A stretch of 18,405 bases of DNA, taken from an uncultured Eubacteriales bacterium (lineage in GTDB: Bacteria; Bacillota; Clostridia; Christensenellales; CAG-314). The notes below the pieces were generated by a model, which did not search any database, had not been told where the DNA came from, and worked only from the letters and a program-made list of their open reading frames with translations. Shown piece after piece: positions 6,040 through 12,295 of the stretch. Every line of letters starts with the position of its first letter. The first letter of the stretch is position 1. The stretch is taken from the NCBI GenBank assembly GCA_900546875.1, contig URET01000024.1, positions 1 through 18,405 of the forward strand. Reading direction: 5' to 3'. A program made the position numbers and the translations under genes.

Positions 6040-7065
6040 ATGAAAATACTTGTGATAAATGCCTCTGCAGATGTGCTTGTTGTCGGAGCCGTGGAGGACA
6101 ATAAAACTCTTTTCGAGCTTTCCGACGGCGAGAGGAGCTCGCACAGTGTCGCCATCAACGCCGCAGTCGGCAAGGTCACGCAAAATATGACCGGACTGAA
6201 GGACTTCGATGCCTATGCCGTTTGCGTCGGGCCGGGAAGCTTTACGGGAATACGTGTCGGGATCGCGGCGGTAAAGGGGTATCGTATGGTTTTCGACAAA
6301 CCCGTTATTTGTTTCAACTCTTTACAGCTTGCGGCATATAATGTTAAGGGCGACTGTGAAGTGGTGATGCAGGCTGGGAGAGGAAGGTATTACCGTTGTT
6401 CTTTCCGTGACGGCAAGCAGACGGGACTTCCTTCTCTTGCGGAAAAGTTCCCGGAGTCCGGGAATAGGGTCGTTGAGTACGATCCCCGTGATCCTTACGC
6501 CGAGGAAACGGCATGTGTGGTGAGAGAGGCTTACTTCAATAAAGATTTCAGTGAGGATATATCGCCCATGTATCTTCAGCTGTGTCAGGCAGAGGAGGAC
6601 AGAGCAAAAAAAAGTTCATTTGAATTGCGTCCGATAACTCCGCTCCATGTTGCTGACGTGGCTGCCGCCGAAAAAGAGATTTTTACAAATGAAGCCTGGA
6701 ATGAAAGCATGATAGAATACTCAGTGAAAGCCGAGCCGGTTTCTTTTTTCGGAGCTTTCGACGGCAGTGTGCTTATGGGATACGCCTGTTTGGAAATAGC
6801 ATTCGAAACGGCTTATCTGAGCAATATAGCGGTAAAACCCGTTTTCAGAAGAAAAGGCGTGGGAGAATTGCTTCTGAGAAGATGTGCGGTCGTCGCTGCC
6901 GACAGGGGCGCTTTACGTATCGTTCTGGACGTGCGCAAGAGCAACTTCGCCGCGATCGCGCTTTATAAAAAAGCCGGTTATACGGAAGTCTGCCTCAGAA
7001 AAAATTTTTACGGCAACGAGGACGCCGTAACAATGGCGGTTTCCCTTCCGGAAAAAAATCTTTAG
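6040..7065 (+). CDS. tsaB-rimI: TsaB-RimI fusion protein
   Basis: Two domains are fused in 341 residues. Residues 1-190 form TsaB, the ASKHA-fold partner that holds TsaD and TsaE together in t6A synthesis, with MKILVINAS at the start and the signature VGPGSFTGIRVGIAA (63-77). Residues 194-341 form a RimI-like GNAT that acetylates ribosomal protein S18 in known cases. It has the acetyl-CoA loop RRKGVG (270-275), the NFAAIALYKKAGY block (302-314) and the RimI-type RKNFYGNEDAVTM ending. Fusion of these two neighbours is known in some Firmicutes. The TsaB part is about 30 residues shorter than E. coli TsaB. ATG 6040 matches the family start (SD GAGAGGG); a GTG at 6007 with AAGGGAG is a possible alternative that adds 11 residues. 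Confidence 0.93.
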   Translation: MKILVINASADVLVVGAVEDNKTLFELSDGERSSHSVAINAAVGKVTQNMTGLKDFDAYAVCVGPGSFTGIRVGIAAVKGYRMVFDKPVICFNSLQLAAYNVKGDCEVVMQAGRGRYYRCSFRDGKQTGLPSLAEKFPESGNRVVEYDPRDPYAEETACVVREAYFNKDFSEDISPMYLQLCQAEEDRAKKSSFELRPITPLHVADVAAAEKEIFTNEAWNESMIEYSVKAEPVSFFGAFDGSVLMGYACLEIAFETAYLSNIAVKPVFRRKGVGELLLRRCAVVAADRGALRIVLDVRKSNFAAIALYKKAGYTEVCLRKNFYGNEDAVTMAVSLPEKNL

Positions 7066-7088
7066 TATTCCGACCCGGCCGTTTCGTA

Positions 7089-7123
7089 CCGCGGATCAGT
7101 TGTCCGCGGGGCAAGGGTCCGCG
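7089..7123 (+). promoter_or_regulatory. Hairpin with alternative pairing before the hydrolase gene
   Basis: CCGCGGA (7089-7095) and TCCGCGG (7103-7109) make a perfect 7-bp stem with a 7-nt loop. GCGGATC (7091-7097) can instead pair with GGTCCGC (7117-7123), next to the probable SD (7123-7126). No T run follows, so it is not an intrinsic terminator. A role in mRNA processing or translation is only a guess. Confidence 0.4.
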
Positions 7124-7131
7124 AGGCTGTA

Positions 7132-7842
7132 ATGTTTGTGACTGTTAATGATTTGAATACATATTATACCAAAGAGGATGGCGAAAACGCCGTCCTCTTT
7201 CTGCATGGATGGGGATGCGATTCTTCTACGATGAAAGTCCTGGCAGAAAACATCGACCGTCCCGTAGTCTCTTTGGATCTGTGGGGCTTCGGGCGGAGCG
7301 AGGCTCCGCACGAAGTCTGGGGGAGTCATGAATACGCTTCGGCACTTGCTCGTTTCTGTGATTCGGCAGGTCTGAGAAAAACAGATATCGTGGCACATTC
7401 CTTCGGCGGCAGGATAGCTCTGGCACTGGCGGCGGATATGCCGGAAAGAGTAGGGAAAATAGTGCTGGCGGGAGGCGCGGGACTGAGAAAAAAAAGCTTT
7501 GTCAGATGGCTGAAGCAAAAAGCTTTCAAGATCTGCCGTAAAACGGGCATGAACACGAAATTCGCCGGAAGCGACGATTATCGCAACGCTCAGGGCATAA
7601 TGAAAAAAATACTTGTACGCGTCGTGCGGGAGGATCTTTCGGAAGAAGCAAAAAAAATCACCTCTCCCGTGCTCCTCATCTACGGTACGGAAGACAGAGA
7701 AACTCCCCTGTGGATCATGCACAGGTACAACAGACTGATCCGAAACAGCGGATGCGTGAAAGTGAAAAACGGCGGTCATTTCTGTTTCCTTACTCATACG
7801 CGGTTTGTAGCTGCAGCCGTAAACTCTTTTTTTAAGGAATAA
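7132..7842 (+). CDS. Alpha/beta hydrolase
   Basis: The 236-residue protein is a complete alpha/beta-hydrolase. The oxyanion HGWG motif is at 25-28, the nucleophile S90 lies in AHSFGG (family GxSxG with Ala in the first place), the acid is D188 in YGTEDRETP, and the base is H216 in NGGHF. A short cap region (about 118-170) is rich in lysine. There is no signal peptide, so it is cytoplasmic. The substrate cannot be read from sequence. Its gene is followed 38 bp later by a MurF-like ligase and then a Ddl-like ligase, so a role in cell-wall precursor or amino acid ester metabolism is an inference from context. SD is weak (GAGG, 7123-7126). Confidence 0.87.
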   Translation: MFVTVNDLNTYYTKEDGENAVLFLHGWGCDSSTMKVLAENIDRPVVSLDLWGFGRSEAPHEVWGSHEYASALARFCDSAGLRKTDIVAHSFGGRIALALAADMPERVGKIVLAGGAGLRKKSFVRWLKQKAFKICRKTGMNTKFAGSDDYRNAQGIMKKILVRVVREDLSEEAKKITSPVLLIYGTEDRETPLWIMHRYNRLIRNSGCVKVKNGGHFCFLTHTRFVAAAVNSFFKE

Positions 7843-7880
7843 ATCTTTTAATGTTTGACTCGGGATCATTCGGAGGTTTT

Positions 7881-9350
7881 ATGTCGGGATTTTATTTTTC
7901 AGTTCTGGCGGCGGCGGGAGGAAGCGTCGCCTTTTTATTTTGCCTGTGGTTTTTCCAGCTGAGCAGTTACAGAGCGGCAGAATATATCGTTCTGTTCAGG
8001 ACAGGAAAAGGAATATCGCTTATTCTGGCAGCATTTGCTTTTCTGTGCTGCAGCATTTACGGAAATTTTGCCGCTATGACCGCTTCGGCTTTGTTTTTTG
8101 AAATGCTTTCGACGTATTTTCTGAAACAGCCCAAAAAAGTTGCGCTGAAACGGACGGGACGTTTTAAAAGACTGTTTGTCGTCGGATGCTTTTTTATTGT
8201 CGTAAGCGCGTCGGTTTATCCGCCGTCGTCTTTGTTTTTTTCTTTTGCGGCGCCGGCAGTTTCGGCGGTTGTGCTGTCTCCCTATGAAAAAATCAAAAAT
8301 GCCGGGTATATCGAAAAGGCGCGCAACGCGTATTCGGCGGTTCCGGTCAGAGTATGCATTACGGGAAGCTACGGTAAAACAACAGTCAAAAACATGTGTT
8401 TTACTATTCTTTCGGAAATTTATAAAACCTTCGCCACCCCACTCAGCTATAATACGCCTCTCGGACTGGCTCTCGCTTCAGACGGATTGTCGGGAGATGA
8501 AAGGATTGCGGTGGTGGAGATGGGCGCAAGACGAGTCGGAGATATCGCCGAACTGACGAAAATCGTAATTCCAACCGTTGCGGTGGTTACTGGTATAGCA
8601 CCTCAGCATATAAAAACCTTCAGAACTCTGGATAACGTTGCAAAAGAGAAGTTGTCTCTCCTCAACGCTCTCAGGGACAAAAGCGCTTTCATCTATAACG
8701 CCGATGACAAAAACCTCTGCGCTTACCTTTCCGCTTTGGGGATAGAGGGACTCGGATGTGGGATCGGAGGGAACTATGTCAGGGCGCACAGGGAAGGAGA
8801 AGAATGGGTCTTCTCATACGGAAACACCGAAATACGTTCGGTAGTAAAGGTATTGGGGGAAGGAAGCGTGGGAGATATGGCGATGGCAGTAGGTGTGGCG
8901 GCGATGCTGAAGGTCCCTGCCGAAAAGATAGCCGCAGGTATCGGGAAAATCAGACCTTCGCCGCACAGAATGGAGTATTTTGAAAAAAACGGGGTCACCA
9001 TCATCGACGACAGCTACAACTGCAACATACAAGGGGCATCGGAAGCTTGCAAAGTGCTCAGGCAGCTGGGGAAAAGGAGTTTTGTAATTACCGCGGGAAT
9101 AGTCGAAGGCGGAAAAAAGGCCGGCGAACTCAACAGAAAGATAGGAAGTATGCTTTCGGAGACGGCTTATTTGACGGTTGCGGTGGGAGTGAACGCCGGC
9201 AGTATACGCGAGGGATATCTGAGCGGCAAGAAGAAGGGAGAGTTTATGACGGCTCTAAGACTGGATGACGCCGTCAGGACAGTTTCCGAAAGGTGTGTGC
9301 CTGGTGATGTCATATTGTTTATGAATGATCTTCCCGATAATTATGTGTAA
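7881..9350 (+). CDS. Membrane-anchored MurF-like Mur ligase
   Basis: The C-terminal three quarters (about 150-489) is a Mur ligase central plus C-terminal domain: P-loop TGSYGKTTVKN (161-171), NTPLGLAL (191-198), the EMGAR metal-ligand block (213-217), the lysine-bearing DNVAKEKLSLLNAL, RPSPHRMEY (358-366) and DDSYNCN (376-382), closest to MurF. The first 135 residues are instead hydrophobic, with about five membrane segments, where MurF normally has its UDP-MurNAc-binding domain. This suggests an ATP-dependent amide ligase acting at the membrane, perhaps on a lipid-linked substrate. The start at ATG 7881 follows GGAGG closely (4 nt); ATG 7851 is an alternative adding 10 residues. It stands between an alpha/beta hydrolase and a Ddl-like gene. 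Confidence 0.85.
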   Translation: MSGFYFSVLAAAGGSVAFLFCLWFFQLSSYRAAEYIVLFRTGKGISLILAAFAFLCCSIYGNFAAMTASALFFEMLSTYFLKQPKKVALKRTGRFKRLFVVGCFFIVVSASVYPPSSLFFSFAAPAVSAVVLSPYEKIKNAGYIEKARNAYSAVPVRVCITGSYGKTTVKNMCFTILSEIYKTFATPLSYNTPLGLALASDGLSGDERIAVVEMGARRVGDIAELTKIVIPTVAVVTGIAPQHIKTFRTLDNVAKEKLSLLNALRDKSAFIYNADDKNLCAYLSALGIEGLGCGIGGNYVRAHREGEEWVFSYGNTEIRSVVKVLGEGSVGDMAMAVGVAAMLKVPAEKIAAGIGKIRPSPHRMEYFEKNGVTIIDDSYNCNIQGASEACKVLRQLGKRSFVITAGIVEGGKKAGELNRKIGSMLSETAYLTVAVGVNAGSIREGYLSGKKKGEFMTALRLDDAVRTVSERCVPGDVILFMNDLPDNYV

Positions 9351-9421
9351 AAAATGCCGTTTCACGCAAGAACCTTTTTTCAATCCGAAGCATATAATCT
9401 CTACGGCAAGGAGGGTAAAAA

Positions 9422-10501
9422 ATGGCAAGGATGATTATTTTCGGCGGCAAAAGCGTGGAGTCCGGAATATCTGTGATAACGGCGCTGCAGGCGGCTGAAT
9501 ATTTTACGGGAGCAAAGCTTATATATATCGATAACGACAAATGGAAACTTGTAAAGCACGGCTGTACGCCTGCGGATCTTTCCGATCCGAAATTTCTTGA
9601 AAAGTGTCCCGAAGCAAGACTTCTGACGGACGGTTGTATATATATCAGGCGCGGGTGGAGATGGGAAAAAAAGTTTCGTGCCGAAAGCGTGTTGAACTGC
9701 TGTCACGGCGGGGCGGGCGAAAACGGTGAACTGTCGGGGTTTTTAAAGACATGCGGCGTGCTGGTCATCAACGGAGGTATAGTGCAGCAGGCGGTAAGCA
9801 TGGATAAAGCCGTTGCTAAGGTTTTCTTCAGAGGACTGGGACTGCCTGTGGTCGAAGGAATGACGGTGTCGAAAAAGGAGTTTGCCGCAGAGCCTCGGAA
9901 AACCGTTGATAAAATTTGCGATGAGATCGGACTGCCTGCAGTCATAAAGCCAGTCGGAGGGGGGAGCAGTATTGCCGTAGCGCCCGCTACCGATAAAGAG
10001 GAGCTTTATGAGGCGCTTGCCGCGGCATTCGAGTTTGATATCACGGTGCTGATAGAAAGGGAGCTGAAGGATTTTATCGAAGTGAATGTGGCGGTGTACG
10101 AAAAGGAAAACGGTATCGAGTGCAGTCTGCCCGAAAAGCCGATACGTGCGGGCGAGATACTCGATTTTAACGATAAATACAGAGTTTTCGGCAAAGGAGG
10201 CGGTAAGAGAGAATTTCCTTATGAAACTCCTTTTGCTTCGGAGATCACAAAAGCCGCCGAACTGATCTATAAGAGTCTTTCCGGGGAAGGCATAATGCGC
10301 GCCGATTTTCTTATCGAGGGAGACAAGTGGTATATAAACGAAATAAACGCTTTACCCGGATCCATGTCTTTTTATCTGTTTCCCGATAAAAATCCTTCCG
10401 AGATGCTCGAGGAAAGCGAAAAGGTCGCCCGGGCGAAAGCCGAAGAAAAAGAAAAACTGATTTATTCATATGACGCGGGAGAAATAACGGGCAAAAAATA
10501 A
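9422..10501 (+). CDS. ddl: D-alanine--D-alanine ligase family ATP-grasp enzyme
   Basis: This 359-residue ATP-grasp protein follows the Ddl pattern, joining two D-alanines for MurF. Visible motifs: GGKSVESGIS with E13, HGGAGENGELSGFL (95-108), MDK (127-129), VIKPVGGGSS (174-183), EVNVAVYE (220-227), the omega-loop KY pair (252-253), MRADFL with D295, and EINALPGSM (307-315) holding the Mg ligands E307 and N309. The Lys-Tyr pair is typical of D-Ala-D-Ala rather than D-Ala-D-Lac enzymes. The segment after N309 reads LPGSMSF instead of the usual xPGxTxxS, so acceptor specificity may differ. The SD AAGGAGGG (9408-9415) is excellent. It ends the hydrolase-MurF-like-Ddl group; gene symbol is tentative. 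Confidence 0.85.
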   Translation: MARMIIFGGKSVESGISVITALQAAEYFTGAKLIYIDNDKWKLVKHGCTPADLSDPKFLEKCPEARLLTDGCIYIRRGWRWEKKFRAESVLNCCHGGAGENGELSGFLKTCGVLVINGGIVQQAVSMDKAVAKVFFRGLGLPVVEGMTVSKKEFAAEPRKTVDKICDEIGLPAVIKPVGGGSSIAVAPATDKEELYEALAAAFEFDITVLIERELKDFIEVNVAVYEKENGIECSLPEKPIRAGEILDFNDKYRVFGKGGGKREFPYETPFASEITKAAELIYKSLSGEGIMRADFLIEGDKWYINEINALPGSMSFYLFPDKNPSEMLEESEKVARAKAEEKEKLIYSYDAGEITGKK

Positions 10502-10646
10502 ACGGGTTTTACAAAACGCCGGAAGCATACGGCGGGAAAAATATGTCTCGGGAAGGAAAGTGCCGGCGAAAAGATAGATCGCCTATTGAGAAGTTGCAAT
10601 AAAACGGTTGTAAAAAAAAGGCTTTTAGTGTAAAATAGGAGATAAT

Positions 10647-11555
10647 ATGAGCGGAAGTATGCACTCGGTTTTTTCGGGGCTAAAAGTCACGTTTGACACG
10701 CCTCTTTCGCGGTTTTCTACCGTACGCATAGGCGGAGGAGCGAGGATATTTGTCCGAGCCGGTTCAGAGGAGGATGTCAGGCTTTTCCTGGAGGCGTGTC
10801 ATGCCGCGGGATGCAGATATTTTATTTTGGGCGGCGGAAGCAACGTTTTGTTCGACGACCGCGGATTTGACGGTGCCGTTCTGCATTTCGGAAGAGAGAT
10901 GGCGCAGATATATCGTGAGGGAAACCGTGTTTTCGCGCAGAGCGGGGCGAGGCTTTACGGTATTTATGATTGCTGCAGGTATTATGATCTCGGAGGAGGA
11001 GAATTTCTTAGAAATATCCCTGCTTCGCTGGGAGGCGCCATATACAACAACGCCGGTTGTTTCGGGCATGACATGAGCTGTATTACTGAAAAGATATATG
11101 CCGTGAGCCGCAGAGAGAGAAAGGTCTTTGAAAAAGACGAAGCGGAATTTGCATACAGAAAAAGCTTTTTTCAGAAAAACCGTGAATGGATAATCACGGG
11201 AGCGCTTTTGAATTTTCACGAAGGCTTCGACGAAGCTGCAGCCGAAGAAATAAGTTTTAGAAAGAGAAAAACTCAGCCGCTGGGTTCGCCGAGTCTCGGA
11301 AGCGTGTTCAAAAGAGAGGGGGACGTGATACCCGCCATGGTGATAGACAGGCTCGGACTCAAAGGATTATGCGTCGGAGGAGCGCAAGTTTCGCGGGTCC
11401 ACGCCAACTTTATTGTGAACGCCACGAGAAAAGCTACGTGCGACGACTATCTTTCGCTCATGGAAATAATAACCGGGGAGGTTGAGCGGTACGCCGGAGT
11501 GATTCTGACTCCCGAAGTGGAGCACTTAGAGTACCGCGGTGGCTTTTTTGTATAA
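10647..11555 (+). CDS. murB: MurB, UDP-N-acetylenolpyruvoylglucosamine reductase
   Basis: The 302-residue flavoprotein is MurB, which reduces UDP-GlcNAc-enolpyruvate to UDP-MurNAc in the cytoplasmic stage of peptidoglycan synthesis. The FAD-binding part shows STVRIGG (24-30), LGGGSNVL (61-68) and IPASLGGAIYNNAG (124-137). The substrate and catalytic part shows YRKS (Y170, R171), the active-site serine in SLGSVFKR (S219) and the C-terminal glutamate in LTPEVEHL (E290). Length and the absence of the Tyr-loop insertion suit the Gram-positive type II enzyme. AGGAG (10637-10641) lies 5 nt before the ATG. The last 17 bp overlap the next gene, so the two are likely coupled. Confidence 0.96.
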   Translation: MSGSMHSVFSGLKVTFDTPLSRFSTVRIGGGARIFVRAGSEEDVRLFLEACHAAGCRYFILGGGSNVLFDDRGFDGAVLHFGREMAQIYREGNRVFAQSGARLYGIYDCCRYYDLGGGEFLRNIPASLGGAIYNNAGCFGHDMSCITEKIYAVSRRERKVFEKDEAEFAYRKSFFQKNREWIITGALLNFHEGFDEAAAEEISFRKRKTQPLGSPSLGSVFKREGDVIPAMVIDRLGLKGLCVGGAQVSRVHANFIVNATRKATCDDYLSLMEIITGEVERYAGVILTPEVEHLEYRGGFFV

Positions 11556-12294
11556 TTTTCTTGCGGATTTGCATACTCACACTACCTTTTCTCACGGTAA
11601 AGGTAGTATCGAGGACAATTACAGAGCGGGAGCCGGAAATGGGCTGAAGCAGGTGGGCATAAGTGACCACGGGCTTCGGCATATCGCCATGAAGGTCAAG
11701 CAGTACGAAATTCCCGTAATGAGAGCGGAAGCGGAACGTTTGACCGGGACACTGAACGGGTGCGAGCTGCTTTTAGGGATCGAAGCAAACATATACGGAA
11801 AAAACGGCGAAGTGGATCTGACATATGCTCAAAGGGACATGTTTGATTATGTTATAGCCGGTTTTCATCCCGCATGTATTCCAAAGAATATTCTGCAGGC
11901 ATTTACATTTAATTTAAGCGGGAGTTTAAGAAGTATATTTCCTGACGTCCGTGTTAAAGAGAAATATACCCGTGCATACGTAAAAGCCATAATGTCTGGA
12001 AAGGTCGATATCATCAGTCATCTGAATCTCTATGTGCGAACGGACGTCAGCGAGGTAGGCAAAGCCGCGCGGGACTATGGCGTTATGATAGAGCTGAACG
12101 GTAAAGGCGTGGCAATGACTGACGATGAAGTGGACAAGCTGTATAAATTGGGCGTTATGTTTATCGTGAATTCCGACGCTCATTCTCCCCAAAGAGTAGG
12201 AGATTTCTCTGCACCGCTCAAGGTCATAGAGCGTGTAGGGATCCCCGAGCACGCAATTGCCAACGCCGATAAAATCATACGTTTCAGGAGATAG
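11539..12294 (+). CDS. PHP-domain phosphoesterase (YcdX-like)
   Basis: The 251-residue product is a PHP-superfamily metal-dependent phosphatase or phosphoesterase like YcdX. All metal-binding blocks are present: DLHTHT (10-15), the H19 region, ISDHG (41-45), GIEANI (80-85), AGFHPA (107-112), ISHLN (159-163) and NSDAH (211-215). The substrate is unknown. It overlaps the murB 3' end, an arrangement common in Clostridia. Start choice is uncertain: GTG 11539 gives this length, but TTG 11548 after GGTGG (11538-11542) would begin closer to the DLHTHT motif. A perfect 9-bp inverted repeat, ACTACCTTT/AAAGGTAGT (11581-11607), lies just inside the gene. Confidence 0.88.
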   Translation: MAFLYNFLADLHTHTTFSHGKGSIEDNYRAGAGNGLKQVGISDHGLRHIAMKVKQYEIPVMRAEAERLTGTLNGCELLLGIEANIYGKNGEVDLTYAQRDMFDYVIAGFHPACIPKNILQAFTFNLSGSLRSIFPDVRVKEKYTRAYVKAIMSGKVDIISHLNLYVRTDVSEVGKAARDYGVMIELNGKGVAMTDDEVDKLYKLGVMFIVNSDAHSPQRVGDFSAPLKVIERVGIPEHAIANADKIIRFRR

Positions 12295-12295
12295 C

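Noticed and set aside
7096..7869. Minus-strand 257-residue open frame opposite the hydrolase
   Set aside because: The plus strand encodes a complete alpha/beta hydrolase with its full catalytic set; the reverse frame has no recognisable domain.
10608..10636. Promoter TTGTAA-17-TAAAAT just before murB
   Set aside because: The start of transcription would fall at about 10643, after the SD, leaving murB without its ribosome site; probably a chance match.
11581..11607. Perfect 9-bp hairpin at the start of the PHP gene as a terminator or attenuator
   Set aside because: It lies within coding sequence over the conserved HTTFSHGKG region and has no T run; kept only as a note in the gene entry.
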